This document shows positions 32,728 through 40,869 of a stretch of DNA of 64,000 nt, piece after piece (within the stretch, counting starts at the first letter, position 1; the number at the start of each line of letters is the position of its first letter). Below the pieces are notes generated by a model. That model searched no databases and was not told the DNA's origin. It worked only from the letters and a program-made list of their open reading frames with translations. The position numbers and the translations under genes are program-made. Source of the stretch: Arthrobacter sp. 35W (lineage in GTDB: Bacteria; Actinomycetota; Actinomycetes; Actinomycetales; Micrococcaceae); the NCBI RefSeq assembly GCF_000482545.1, contig NZ_KI519455.1, forward strand, positions 744,001 to 808,000, written 5' to 3'.

Positions 32728-33012
32728 CTACTTCTTGGCAACAGCGGCCTTCAGCTTGGAGCCAGCGGTCAGCTTGACGCTGTGGCCAGCGGCAATCTGG
32801 ATGGTCTCGCCGGTCTGCGGGTTGCGGCCCTGGCGGGCGGCGCGGTCGGTGCGCTCAACTGCGAGCCAGCCCGGGATGGTGATCTTCTCGCCGGCGGCAA
32901 CGGAGCTCTCGAAGACCGAGAACAGGGCATCCAGCACGGAGTTCACTGCGGTCTGGCTGGTCTCAGCCTTAGCAGCAACCTCAGCAACCAATTCACTACG
33001 ATTCTTAGCCAT
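32728..33012 (-). CDS. hup: DNA-binding protein HU
   Basis: Nucleoid protein of 94 residues that bends DNA as a dimer. It shows MAKNRSELVAEVAAKAETSQ, the body FESSVAAGEKITIPGWLAVE, and the DNA-arm pattern RAARQGRNPQTGETIQIAAG. It is the short HU form without the lysine-rich tail of mycobacterial HupB. ATG 33012 follows a strong AGGAGG. A -10-like TATGTT lies on the minus strand at 33083-33078. Confidence 0.96.
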   Translation of the reverse strand: MAKNRSELVAEVAAKAETSQTAVNSVLDALFSVFESSVAAGEKITIPGWLAVERTDRAARQGRNPQTGETIQIAAGHSVKLTAGSKLKAAVAKK

Positions 33013-33160
33013 GTGTGTCCTCCTGGACGTGGGATGGGTTCAGCGTGCACGCGGTGTCGTGCCAACCACTGCTAGCGAACATATCAGTTCAACCCCGGAA
33101 TTCCGGCAATTTTGGGCACTTTTGCCAGCAAAATGGCCGGATTTGCGGGTTTTTTCGCTC

Positions 33161-33730
33161 TCAGCCGAGCCTTGCCCGGTCCTCGGCATCGTTTTGGGCG
33201 CCGACGCCGGACGGGGGCGGGTCCGTGATCCGCGTGAATCCGCAAACGGCAAGCCGCCCGCAGGCCGCAGCGGCGCCTGCGGTGAGGGCGGTCCACCAGT
33301 ATCCAGGCTGGTGCGCCGTGTCGTGGGGCAGCAGCCACAGGATCAGGGCCGCCGTGGCGGCAGCGGTGCCGGCAATCACCGCGATGTGGATCCCCTGGTT
33401 CCGGATGCGCCGCAGCAGCAGTCCGCCCACCAGGATGGCCACCGCCAGCGGCGGGCCGAAGAGCACCAGCAGGAACAATGGAATGCCAATGACCGACAGG
33501 CCGCCGTCGTACTCGATCCGGTCATCAATAATGAAGATCACCGCCGGCAGCGGGAACACTATCGTCCAGACAACGGTCCCGACGGCAAATTGGCCAATGC
33601 CGAAGCTGACCCGGCGCTTTGGATGGCGCGCGGGCCGATCCGCACCTGCCTGGCCGTTGTGGATCCGGGCACGCTGGGCGCGTTCATAGCGCTGCAGTTC
33701 CTTCAACGTCGGCTCGGGCCGCATGCTCAT
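33161..33730 (-). CDS. Membrane protein, function unknown
   Basis: Protein of about 189 residues with four hydrophobic segments (IGQFAVGTVVWTIVFPLPAV; GIPLFLLVLFGPPLAVAILV; IHIAVIAGTAAATAALILWL and a weaker last one), preceded by a basic helix (PTLKELQRYERAQRARIHNG). ATG 33730 is chosen because AGGA lies 8 nt upstream; a longer frame to 33835 lacks any site. I do not recognise the family. It lies between the rpsN terminator and hup. Confidence 0.65.
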   Translation of the reverse strand: MSMRPEPTLKELQRYERAQRARIHNGQAGADRPARHPKRRVSFGIGQFAVGTVVWTIVFPLPAVIFIIDDRIEYDGGLSVIGIPLFLLVLFGPPLAVAILVGGLLLRRIRNQGIHIAVIAGTAAATAALILWLLPHDTAHQPGYWWTALTAGAAAACGRLAVCGFTRITDPPPSGVGAQNDAEDRARLG

Positions 33731-33837
33731 GTTTGCCGTCCTGGGCTCACGCTGGCAGCCTACAGCCCGGGCACCGGCCGCCGTCGCCGCCCATTGCGCC
33801 ATCCGCTCTGCGGGCGCCACCCGGGTCCAGGGCACAA

Positions 33838-33870
33838 AAAAGGCGGCACCCCCAAGGGATGCCGCCTTTT
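33838..33870 (-). terminator. Rho-independent terminator of the rpmB-rpmG-rpsN operon
   Basis: AAAAGGCGGCA and TGCCGCCTTTT pair as an 11-bp stem around CCCCCAAGGGA; on the minus strand it is followed by a T run. It lies 10 bp past the rpsN stop. Confidence 0.88.
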
Positions 33871-33879
33871 CAGCAATAC

Positions 33880-34185
33880 CTACCAGCTGGACTTCGTGAT
33901 GCCCGGCAGCTCACCGCGGTGAGCCATGTCGCGGAAGCGAACACGGGAAATGCCGAACTTCTGGAGCGTTCCACGCGGGCGGCCGTCGATGGCGTCGCGG
34001 TTGCGAACGCGCACCGGCGAAGCGTTGCGGGGCAGCTTCTGCAGGCCCAGACGTGCGGCCTCGCGGGCCTCGTCCGTGGCGTTGGCGTCAACGAGGGTCT
34101 TCTTCAGCTCGAGGCGCTTCGCGGCGTAACGCTCAACGATGACCTTGCGCTGCTCGTTCTTGGCGATCATGGACTTCTTAGCCAT
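33880..34185 (-). CDS. rpsN: 30S ribosomal protein S14, zinc-independent form
   Basis: Ribosomal protein of 101 residues: [20 protein letters not shown] ... [20 protein letters not shown] ... ITKSSW. The length and the absence of CxxC pairs mark the zinc-free (C-minus) S14 type. ATG 34185 follows GAGGAG by 11 nt and lies 4 nt after the rpmG stop. Third gene of rpmB-rpmG-rpsN, the same order as the Zur-regulated set of mycobacteria, though I found no clear Zur box upstream. Confidence 0.95.
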   Translation of the reverse strand: MAKKSMIAKNEQRKVIVERYAAKRLELKKTLVDANATDEAREAARLGLQKLPRNASPVRVRNRDAIDGRPRGTLQKFGISRVRFRDMAHRGELPGITKSSW

Positions 34186-34189
34186 ATGC

Positions 34190-34357
34190 TTAGCGCTCCT
34201 CTCGGAATTCGACGTGCTGACGGATCTTGGGATCGTACTTCTTCAGAACCAGACGGTCCGGGTCGTTACGACGGTTCTTGCGCGTTACGTACGTGTAGCC
34301 GGTGCCCGCAGTGGACTTCAGCTTGATGATCGGACGTACGTCCTTGTCCTTAGCCAC
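34190..34357 (-). CDS. rpmG: 50S ribosomal protein L33, zinc-independent form
   Basis: Protein of 55 residues translated from GTG 34357: [20 protein letters not shown], then [20 protein letters not shown] and [15 protein letters not shown]. There are no cysteines, so it is the C-minus L33 type. The start overlaps the rpmB stop by one base (TAGTG) and rpsN follows after 4 nt. Confidence 0.95.
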   Translation of the reverse strand: MAKDKDVRPIIKLKSTAGTGYTYVTRKNRRNDPDRLVLKKYDPKIRQHVEFREER

Positions 34358-34593
34358 TAGAGCTTCACCCCACGAGCAAGAATCTGGGCTACGACAGCGT
34401 CGATGCCACGAACGTCAATGGTCTTGATGCCACGTGCAGAAACCTGCAGCGTGACGTTGCGGCGCAGGGACGGAACCCAGTAGCGCTTCTTCTGGATGTT
34501 CGGATCGAACCGACGCTTGTTGCGGCGGTGCGAGTGCGAAATGCTATGTCCGAAGCCCGGCTCGGCTCCGGTCACCTGGCAATGTGCTGCCAT
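34357..34593 (-). CDS. rpmB: 50S ribosomal protein L28
   Basis: Protein of 78 residues: [39 protein letters not shown], ending ILARGVKL. Only one cysteine, so no zinc ribbon. ATG 34593 is preferred over GTG 34599 because GAGGAG ends 5 nt upstream of the ATG. First gene of the operon; the probable promoter is about 240 bp upstream, leaving a long 5' leader. Confidence 0.95.
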   Translation of the reverse strand: MAAHCQVTGAEPGFGHSISHSHRRNKRRFDPNIQKKRYWVPSLRRNVTLQVSARGIKTIDVRGIDAVVAQILARGVKL

Positions 34594-34935
34594 GGTCACT
34601 CCTCAGTCATGAATGGAACGGTTCACAGGGTGCAAACCGTGCGGATCAGGTGGCGTTCGCAACAAGACACACCCCTGCCAAACCAACCGCGCAATGCGAT
34701 TGGAGCAACATGGGGTGGATAAGCGAATACTGGAAGGCACGCAACTTGAGCCCCTAACTACCGGCCCGCGGGATCAAAAACCACCGCACACCGGAGCAAT
34801 TGCGCACGCTCCGCGCCACCTAGCGCCTAACCATTCTATTGGCTGGGGCAGATTAAGACCAATCCGCGCCAATGCAGTGCACCACGCCCACCCCGGCGCG
34901 CCGTGCCGCCGTCGTCCTCCCCCAGCTCCTCCCCG
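34594..34935 (-). other. Long untranslated leader and promoter region of the ribosomal protein operon
   Basis: About 340 bp without a credible gene. It contains the operon promoter (34833-34862) and some 240 nt of leader. A short dyad around GGAGCAATTGCGCACGCTCC may fold, but I recognise no riboswitch, Zur box or known r-protein leader. Confidence 0.5.
34833..34862 (-). promoter_or_regulatory. Promoter of rpmB-rpmG-rpsN
   Basis: On the minus strand TTGGTC (34862-34857), an 18-bp spacer, then TAGAAT (34838-34833). The best sigma-A-type match upstream of the operon. Confidence 0.55.
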
Positions 34936-35002
34936 CCCAACTAGGTGACAGCTATCTCACAAAATCCGGCCTGGAACGTGCGATAAGTGTCACTCAGTTG
35001 GG
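34936..35002. repeat. 67-bp palindromic repeat, copy B
   Basis: Same length and ends (CCCAACT ... AGTTGGG) as copy A at 25470-25536, with GTGACAGCTATCTCAC and GTGCGATAAGTGTCAC as inner arms. Its right end overlaps the last codons of the SGNH hydrolase gene, supplying Pro-Asn-stop (CCC AAC TGA on the minus strand). Confidence 0.85.
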
Positions 35003-35770
35003 AGCGGAGGGGGCGTGGAGGGTGGGCCAGCGGGCGGAGAGGGCATCGCCGGAGGAGACGCCGCGCAGGCGGCGGCTGATCCACGGGCCCACGTACTCCT
35101 TGGTCCAGGCGGCGTTGGCCCGCAGCTGCTCGGCCGGCGACAGCAGCGGCAGCGGGGCCAGTTCGGGCAGTTCCAGCTCGTCCTCGCGCTCCAGCACGCG
35201 CAGCACGCGGTTGGCCATGTTGATGTGCCCGGCGGTGGACATGTGCATGCGGTCCTCGCCCCACATCCGCCAATCGTTGTATTCCTCGAAGCGCCAGTAG
35301 TCCACCAATGCGGCACCGTGGTTGTCCGCCACCTCGCGCACCAGCTCGTTGTAGATGGCCGTGCGCCCGCGCATGGCAGAGAAGACGCTGGAGGTCTTGG
35401 CGTCGAAGCCGGTGAAGATCAGCACCTCGGCGCCGGTGGCGGAGAGCTTGGCGACGGCGTCGTCGTAGCGGGAGATCATGGCGTCAATGTCCACGCGGGG
35501 GCGCAGGATGTCATTCACCCCGGCGTAGATGGTCACCAAGGTTGGTTTCATGGCCACGGCGGCATCGATCTGCTCCGTGAGGATCTGGTCCATCTTCTTG
35601 CCGCGGATGGCCAGGTTCGCATAGCCAAAGCTGCCGTCGGCGCCGTCGGCCAGCACCTCGGCGACACGGTCCGCCCAGCCGCGCACGCCGTTGGGCAGGG
35701 CGGGATCGGCGTCACCCAGACCCTCGGTGAAAGAGTCGCCCAGAGCGACGTAGCGTGCCGAAAAATCCAC
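34994..35770 (-). CDS. SGNH/GDSL-type hydrolase
   Basis: Esterase/lipase-like hydrolase of about 258 residues. All four blocks are present: block I YVALGDSFTEGLGD (Ser13), block II Gly in IRGKKMDQILTE, block III GVNDILRP, and block V DRMHMSTAGH with the Asp-x-x-His pair. No signal peptide, so cytosolic. GTG 35770 is chosen since GGAGG precedes it by 5 nt; the ORF can start 12 nt earlier. The final codons come from the palindromic repeat, so the C-terminus may have been extended or replaced by insertion. Substrate unknown. Confidence 0.88.
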   Translation of the reverse strand: MDFSARYVALGDSFTEGLGDADPALPNGVRGWADRVAEVLADGADGSFGYANLAIRGKKMDQILTEQIDAAVAMKPTLVTIYAGVNDILRPRVDIDAMISRYDDAVAKLSATGAEVLIFTGFDAKTSSVFSAMRGRTAIYNELVREVADNHGAALVDYWRFEEYNDWRMWGEDRMHMSTAGHINMANRVLRVLEREDELELPELAPLPLLSPAEQLRANAAWTKEYVGPWISRRLRGVSSGDALSARWPTLHAPSAPN

Positions 35771-35808
35771 GGTGACCTCCACTGCTTTGAACTGGCTACG
35801 CTTATCCT

Positions 35809-35877
35809 ATGATCTCCGCCCCCACCCGCCGTCCCGTGGACGCATCCCAGCCGGCGGGAGGGCCCGGCACCCCATGA
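35809..35877 (+). CDS. Possible 22-residue leaderless leader peptide coupled to an MFS gene
   Basis: TACGCT (35797-35802) is followed six bases later by ATG 35809, opening a 22-codon frame (MISAPTRRPVDASQPAGGPG ...) whose TGA overlaps the MFS start as ATGA. The permease ribosome binding site GGGAGGG lies inside this frame. The layout is like the one before the AEC permease at 24488. Function, if any, would be translational coupling. Confidence 0.4.
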   Translation: MISAPTRRPVDASQPAGGPGTP

Positions 35878-37268
35878 CCCAACAACCAGTTGCTCAACGA
35901 GGAGCACCTGCCGAGACCTCCATTTGGAGCCCCCAATACCGCAAGGCCACCATCGGGCTCTTCGGTCTGGGCTTCATGGTGGCGTACTCCGTGGCCGCCA
36001 TCACCACAGCCATGCCCAAGGCGGCGGCCGAGCTCAATGGCCTGCCGCTGTACGGGCTGGCCTTTGCCGTCACCATGGCCACCTCTGTGGTCTCCATGGC
36101 CGTTGCCGCGCTCTGGATCGACCGCGCCGGGCCGCTCAAACCGCTGCTCACCGGCGTGGCGATCTACGCCATCGGCCTGCTGCTGGCCGCCGGCGCCCCC
36201 ACGATGGAGATCCTGGTGGGCGCGAGGGCCCTGCAGGGCATTGGGACGGGGCTGGACAGTGTGGCCCTGTACGTGGTGATCGCCCGCGTCTTCCCCGCGC
36301 AGCTGCGTCCACCCATGTTCGGTGCCCTGGCCGCCGCCTGGCTGCTGCCCTCCATCGTTGGCCCGGCCATCAGCGGACTGGTCACGGACCACTTCGGCTG
36401 GCGCTGGGTGTTCGTCTCCGTGCCCGTGCTCGCGGTGGCCGCCGCCGCCCTGGCGTACTCCGGGATCCGCGGGGCAAAGGTCAATGTGCCCCTTCCCGCC
36501 GACGACGGCGCCGCGCCGGGGCCCGCCGTCCGGCGCGCCGCCCTGCGCAAGCCCCTCTGGGCCGCCGCAGCGGCAGCCGCGGTGCTAGCCCTGGGCGACG
36601 CCAGCGCCCGCGTTCAGCCCTGGTGGGTGCCGGAACTGCTGCTGGCCATTGCCGTGCTGGCCTTCGCGGTGCCCCGGCTGCTGCCGCGCGGCACATGGCT
36701 GGCCCTGCGCGGGCTGCCATCGCTGGTGCTGATGCGCGGGCTGGTCGGCACCGCCTTCACCGTGGCGGATGTATACCTCCCGCTGTATATGATCGAGCAA
36801 CGCGGCATGCCAGCCTGGCTGGCGGGGTTGTCCCTGACCGTCAGCGGCGTGACCTGGTCCATCGGCGCCTGGATGGTTGGCCGCGGGATGATCGGCCAGC
36901 GCAGGGCGCTGGTCCTGGGCTCCTTCGGCGTGTTCGCCTCGGTGGGCGTCGTGGCCCTGGTGCTGCTGCCGGGCATGCCCGTGTGGCTCGCCTGGGTGGG
37001 CTGGACCATCGGCGGACTGGCCATCGGCTGGTGCTACCCCACGCAATCCGTTCTGGTGCTGGAGAAGTCCGCGCCGAGCGAGCAGGGCAGCAATTCCTCC
37101 GCCCTGCAGCTGAGTGAAACCCTCACCACCTCCGCCTCGCTGGGCGTGGTGGGTGCCGTCTTCGCCTCGCTGATCGGGATGGGCAACCTGGGCTACGCCG
37201 TGGCGTTTGGCGTTTCCGCCGCGATGGCCGGCGGAGCCTGGGCCGTGGCCCGCCGCGCCTACCACTAG
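35874..37268 (+). CDS. MFS drug/metabolite exporter
   Basis: Permease of 464 residues with 12-14 helices. Typical drug:H+ antiporter features are seen: GARALQGIGTGLDSVALYVV (motif B-like) and PSIVGPAISGLVTDHFGWRWVF (motif C, DHA2-like). ATG 35874 has GGGAGGG 11 nt upstream and an ATGA overlap with a short leader frame. Divergent from the SGNH gene and convergent with an ABC exporter, whose stop it overlaps by 4 nt. Substrate unknown. Confidence 0.85.
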   Translation: MTQQPVAQRGAPAETSIWSPQYRKATIGLFGLGFMVAYSVAAITTAMPKAAAELNGLPLYGLAFAVTMATSVVSMAVAALWIDRAGPLKPLLTGVAIYAIGLLLAAGAPTMEILVGARALQGIGTGLDSVALYVVIARVFPAQLRPPMFGALAAAWLLPSIVGPAISGLVTDHFGWRWVFVSVPVLAVAAAALAYSGIRGAKVNVPLPADDGAAPGPAVRRAALRKPLWAAAAAAAVLALGDASARVQPWWVPELLLAIAVLAFAVPRLLPRGTWLALRGLPSLVLMRGLVGTAFTVADVYLPLYMIEQRGMPAWLAGLSLTVSGVTWSIGAWMVGRGMIGQRRALVLGSFGVFASVGVVALVLLPGMPVWLAWVGWTIGGLAIGWCYPTQSVLVLEKSAPSEQGSNSSALQLSETLTTSASLGVVGAVFASLIGMGNLGYAVAFGVSAAMAGGAWAVARRAYH

Positions 37269-39142
37269 GCCGCCATGTCCAGCGCTTCACCGGCCGCTGC
37301 AAGGCGGGCGTAGGCGCCGCCGGCCGCGAGCATCTCGGCCGGGGTGCCGCGCTCAACGATCGCGCCGCCGTCGAGCACCACCAGCTGCTCCGCGGCCTCC
37401 ACCGTGGAGAGCCGGTGCGCGATGGTCAGCGTGGTCCGGCCGTGCGCCAGGGCGTCGAGCGCCTGCTGCACGGCGGCCTCGGTGGTGTTGTCCAGGGCGG
37501 ATGTCGCCTCATCGAGCACCAGCACGCGGGGGTCGCGCAGAATGGTCCTGGCAATCGCCAACCGCTGTTGCTCACCCCCCGAGAAGCGGTGGCCGCGGGC
37601 ACCCACCACCGTGTCGAGCCCCTCGGGCAGGGACGCCACCAGGGCGGCAATCTGTGCCGCCTCCAGGGCGGACCACAGCTCCTCATCCCCTGCCTCCGGG
37701 GCGGCCAGCAGCAGGTTTTCGCGGATGCTGGCGTGGATCAGATAGGTCTCCTGGGAGACCACCCCCACCAGCGCCGCCAGATCCTCCGGCGCCAGCTCCC
37801 GCACGTCGATGCCATCGATGCTGACCCGGCCGGCGGTGGCATCGTGCAGCCTAGGCAGCAGCGAGCCCAGCGTGGACTTGCCCGAGCCGGTGGCGCCCAC
37901 CACTGCCGTCGTCGTACCGGCGGGCAGCAGCAGGTCGATGCCGCGCAGCACCTCCGGTCCGCCGTCGTAGGCAAAGGACACGCCCTCGAAGCGGACCTCG
38001 CCGCGCATCCTGGCCGGCTCCACGGCGCGCGGTTTGGCGGGGGCCGGGACCTCCGGCACCAGGTCCAGGTATTCAAAGATGCGGCTGAACAGGGCCATCG
38101 CACCCACCCACTGCACACCGACGTTCAACAGGCCCATGATGGGCCGGAAGATGGTGCTCTGCAGGGCGGTGAACGCCACGATGGTGCCGATGCTCATCCC
38201 GGCGGCACCGGGCAGGCCGGCAGCCAGGTAGACGGCGGCGGGGATCGCGGCGAAGACCACGGACATGGTGGCCATCCGCCATTGCCCGGCCAGCTGGGAG
38301 CGCATCTCCAGATCGATCAGGCGCTCGGAGCTGGCGGTGAAACGGCCGGCATCGCGGGCGGTGGTGCCAAGGGTCTTGGCGAGCCGGACGCCAGAGATCG
38401 ACAGCCCCTCCTCCACCTGCGTGTACATGCCGGCGAGTTCGCGCTGCCGGGCAGTGGTGATGTCGCGGCGCATCAGGGCCACACGGCGCGAAAACCAGAT
38501 GGCCGGCGGGATGACCACCAGCGAGAGCAGGCTCAGCTGCCAGGACAGAGCCACCATGGCGATGGCCGTGGCGACGGCGGTGGTCAGATTGGCCGCGATG
38601 GAGGTGGCCGTGGACGTCACCACCGATTGCATGCCGGAGATGTCGTTGCTCAGCCGCGACTGCACCTCTCCCCCGCGGGTCCTGGTGAAGAAGGCCAGCG
38701 ATTGACGCTGCAGATGCGTAAAGAGTCGCGTGCGCAGCGTGTGCATGACGCGCTGGCCCATGGCGGTGGCCATCCAGGTCTGCACCACGCCGATGACCGA
38801 GGTGGCGGCGGCGACGGCAACGAGCCCGCCGGCGAGGTACGCGAGCAGGCGCAGATCGCGGTTGGGCAGGGCCTCATCGATGATGTGCCGGATGAGGAAC
38901 GGCTGGGCCAGCGAGATGATGCTGGAAAGGGAAATAAGGAGCACGACGACGGCGATGGCCGCCTTGTGCGGGGAGAACAGGGCCGCGATGCGGCGCAGGC
39001 TGACCGGATGGCGCTCCAGCTGGGAGCGGTCGGCGGGGTTGACGCGCGCCGGGCCGCGGCCGCCGGCGTTGCCGCCTCGGGCCATTGCGTCGCGCGGGGT
39101 GCCCGATTGGGCGGGGGAATCGGCATGAAGGATCTCTGCCAA
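37265..39142 (-). CDS. ABC exporter with fused membrane and ATPase domains (MsbA/BmrA-like)
   Basis: Half-transporter of about 625 residues that would work as a homodimer. Membrane domain at residues about 50-340 (ISLAQPFLIRHIIDEALPNR), nucleotide-binding domain at about 375-610 with Walker A VVGATGSGKSTLGSLL, signature RFSGGEQQRLAIARTILRDP, Walker B VLVLDEATSALDN and H-loop TLTIAHRLSTV. Three in-frame starts exist (GTG 39151, GTG 39148, TTG 39142); TTG 39142 lies 8 nt after AGGAGG and is chosen. A divergent MarR gene probably represses it. The function as a multidrug or lipid exporter is inferred. Confidence 0.92.
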   Translation of the reverse strand: MAEILHADSPAQSGTPRDAMARGGNAGGRGPARVNPADRSQLERHPVSLRRIAALFSPHKAAIAVVVLLISLSSIISLAQPFLIRHIIDEALPNRDLRLLAYLAGGLVAVAAATSVIGVVQTWMATAMGQRVMHTLRTRLFTHLQRQSLAFFTRTRGGEVQSRLSNDISGMQSVVTSTATSIAANLTTAVATAIAMVALSWQLSLLSLVVIPPAIWFSRRVALMRRDITTARQRELAGMYTQVEEGLSISGVRLAKTLGTTARDAGRFTASSERLIDLEMRSQLAGQWRMATMSVVFAAIPAAVYLAAGLPGAAGMSIGTIVAFTALQSTIFRPIMGLLNVGVQWVGAMALFSRIFEYLDLVPEVPAPAKPRAVEPARMRGEVRFEGVSFAYDGGPEVLRGIDLLLPAGTTTAVVGATGSGKSTLGSLLPRLHDATAGRVSIDGIDVRELAPEDLAALVGVVSQETYLIHASIRENLLLAAPEAGDEELWSALEAAQIAALVASLPEGLDTVVGARGHRFSGGEQQRLAIARTILRDPRVLVLDEATSALDNTTEAAVQQALDALAHGRTTLTIAHRLSTVEAAEQLVVLDGGAIVERGTPAEMLAAGGAYARLAAAGEALDMAA

Positions 39143-39199
39143 ATGCACCACCTCCTTGGATAAAGGTGTGCGGGTGCGGGTTCGCGCCCGTTAATACAG

Positions 39200-39229
39200 A
39201 GGTTACCTCACTATGTGGCTGCCTGTCAA
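39200..39229 (-). promoter_or_regulatory. Promoter of the ABC exporter gene
   Basis: Minus strand TTGACA (39229-39224), 18-bp spacer, TAACCT (39205-39200): near-consensus. The spacer/-35 area carries a weak CTAT ... ATAG dyad (39211-39232), a possible MarR site. Confidence 0.65.
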
Positions 39230-39247
39230 TAGTTCCAAATCCTCGAC

Positions 39248-39253
39248 TACTGT
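39248..39253 (+). promoter_or_regulatory. -10 element for leaderless marR-type gene
   Basis: TACTGT ends seven bases before ATG 39261 with no Shine-Dalgarno sequence between. Confidence 0.45.
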
Positions 39254-39260
39254 TGAATCC

Positions 39261-39785
39261 ATGACTGAACAGCCGCACACCGCGGGCGACGCCGATCTTG
39301 GCGAGCTCTTCCACGCCGCCTTCCGTGGACTGCGGCGCACTTGGGCCGAACAGCTGGCACCGTGGGGTTTGACACCGCACCAGTGGCGGGCCCTGGCCAC
39401 GCTGGAACGCGGCGGGCCGCCCGCCGAACGCGGTGGAGGGCCTGGCGGCGACGGCGGCGCTGGAGGTCCCTGCCCCACGGAGGCGCCGCCGTCGGGCCTT
39501 AGGGTGAAGGACCTGGCTGAAAGGCTGCGGATCGCCCCGCGCTCGGCCACGGAGGTGGTGGACCAGCTCGAAGCCAAGGGCCTGCTGGCCCGCACGCCCG
39601 ATCCGGCGGACCGCCGCGCAACCCTGGTGGCGGCCACGGAGGCCGGCCGGGCGCTGTTCGACGACGTCGGCTCCGCCCGCCGCGGCAAGGCCACCGAATA
39701 CTTTTCCCGGCTTCCGGAGTCCGACAGGGCCGAGCTGGCCCGGATCCTCGCCGCCCTGGCCGCCCCCGAGGGTTCTGCGGCGTAG
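39261..39785 (+). CDS. MarR-family regulator with a glycine-rich insertion
   Basis: Regulator of 174 residues with the winged helix-turn-helix LRVKDLAERLRIAPRSATEV and the wing DPADRRATLVAATEAGRALF. Between the first helices (TPHQWRALATLER) and the recognition region, residues 51-79 form an unusual Gly/Pro-rich insert (GGPPAERGGGPGGDGGAGG). ATG 39261 is favoured by a -10 box seven bases upstream. Divergent from an ABC exporter, which it probably represses until a ligand binds. It ends in a hairpin shared with the siderophore operon. Confidence 0.88.
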   Translation: MTEQPHTAGDADLGELFHAAFRGLRRTWAEQLAPWGLTPHQWRALATLERGGPPAERGGGPGGDGGAGGPCPTEAPPSGLRVKDLAERLRIAPRSATEVVDQLEAKGLLARTPDPADRRATLVAATEAGRALFDDVGSARRGKATEYFSRLPESDRAELARILAALAAPEGSAA

Positions 39786-39805
39786 AAGGTGTAGAAAATG
39801 CACAA

Positions 39806-39867
39806 GGGAGCATGAATGCCGCCGGGGAACATGCGTGGACATGTTCCCCGGCGGCATTCATGCTCCC
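39806..39867. terminator. Perfect 28-bp bidirectional hairpin terminator with conserved top
   Basis: Arms 39806-39833 and 39840-39867 pair without mismatch around CGTGGA. The upper part (GGGGAACATG, loop, complement) is identical to the hairpin at 28358-28415 while the lower stem differs. It lies between convergent genes. Confidence 0.9.
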
Positions 39868-39912
39868 GGGTGCGGCGCCCGTCGGCGACGGCGGCTGCGG
39901 GCCGCGCAGATC

Positions 39913-40869
39913 CTAGCTGCGCTGGGCCTTGCCGAGCCGCCAGTAGCCCATGAAGGCCACGGAGTTCCTGTCCATGCCGACGTCACGCACCAGGTAGCGC
40001 CGCAGTTCGCGCACGGCGGCCGCCTCGCCGGCGATCCAGGCGTAGAGGCCGCTGCCCACGTCGGCAGGTTCGGGGGTTTCCCACAGGATGTCCGTGTCCA
40101 CATCCACGGCCTCCGGCTCATCGCCCAGATCGCAGGCCGCCGGGGCAAGCACCCGGCGGACGGCCTCCTGCAGCGGTGCCCCGTTGGGGTTCCCGCCCCG
40201 GGCCAGCCAGGAAATCTGGATTCCGGAGTCGGTGGCCAGGTCCAGGAAGTCTTCGGCGCAGGGCACCTCGAGGATGGCGTGCCCCGTAGTGGCGGCGGGC
40301 AGGGTTTCCAGGATTGCGGCGATCGCGGGCACGGCCGTCTCGTCCCCCACCAGCAGCAGGCGCGAGGCACCCCCGGGGGCGAACTCGATGCCCAGGCAGT
40401 CGCCGGCACGGACGTCGGGGCCGATGAGGGTGAGTCTGTCCCCCGGCGCAGCCGAGGCAGCCCACAGCGCCGCCGGGCCGGAGCCGCCGTCCAGGTGCAG
40501 CACAAAGTCCACGTCCAGCTCCGCGGCCACGGCCGGGACGCCGTCGATGCCCGGGGAGCCGGAGCGGAACCGGCGCACGGTGTAGGTCCGCATGAACCCG
40601 CGGGTGTCCGCGTCCATGGCCAGCCACTGCTGGTACCAGCCCTCATCCATCGAGCCGAAGTCCGGCAGCGGGAAGCCGGACGAGGGAATCATCACCTTGA
40701 TGCGCAGATCCAGGGTCTGCCCGGCGGCGTTGGAGCCAAAGTAGTCCAGATCGCCCCCGGTGAAGGTGATCCGCAGAAAGTGCGGCGAGAGCTTCTGCAC
40801 GGCCGCAACGGACACCTCGAAGGCGCGGATGGGGCGGATGGTCTCCGGCTTGACGGCGGTGGCGCTCAT
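39913..40869 (-). CDS. Siderophore-interacting protein (ferric-siderophore reductase)
   Basis: FAD-binding SIP/ViuB-type reductase of 318 residues that releases iron from imported siderophore in the cytosol. The FAD_binding_9 domain has FMRTYTVRRFR (the R-x-Y-T/S FAD motif) and the SIP domain SRLLLVGDETAVPAIAAIL. The C-terminal GEAAAVRELRRYLVRDVGMD and AFMGYWRLGKAQ are typical. ATG 40869 overlaps the stop of the ATPase gene (ATGA). Last gene of the siderophore uptake operon. Confidence 0.93.
   Translation of the reverse strand: MSATAVKPETIRPIRAFEVSVAAVQKLSPHFLRITFTGGDLDYFGSNAAGQTLDLRIKVMIPSSGFPLPDFGSMDEGWYQQWLAMDADTRGFMRTYTVRRFRSGSPGIDGVPAVAAELDVDFVLHLDGGSGPAALWAASAAPGDRLTLIGPDVRAGDCLGIEFAPGGASRLLLVGDETAVPAIAAILETLPAATTGHAILEVPCAEDFLDLATDSGIQISWLARGGNPNGAPLQEAVRRVLAPAACDLGDEPEAVDVDTDILWETPEPADVGSGLYAWIAGEAAAVRELRRYLVRDVGMDRNSVAFMGYWRLGKAQRS

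Noticed and set aside
30356-33922. Plus-strand frame of 1188 residues crossing three genes
   Set aside because: It lies opposite three well-defined genes and carries no recognisable domain.
34600-34935. Riboswitch or Zur box in the ribosomal operon leader
   Set aside because: No conserved riboswitch core or TGANAATNATTNTCA-like palindrome was seen.
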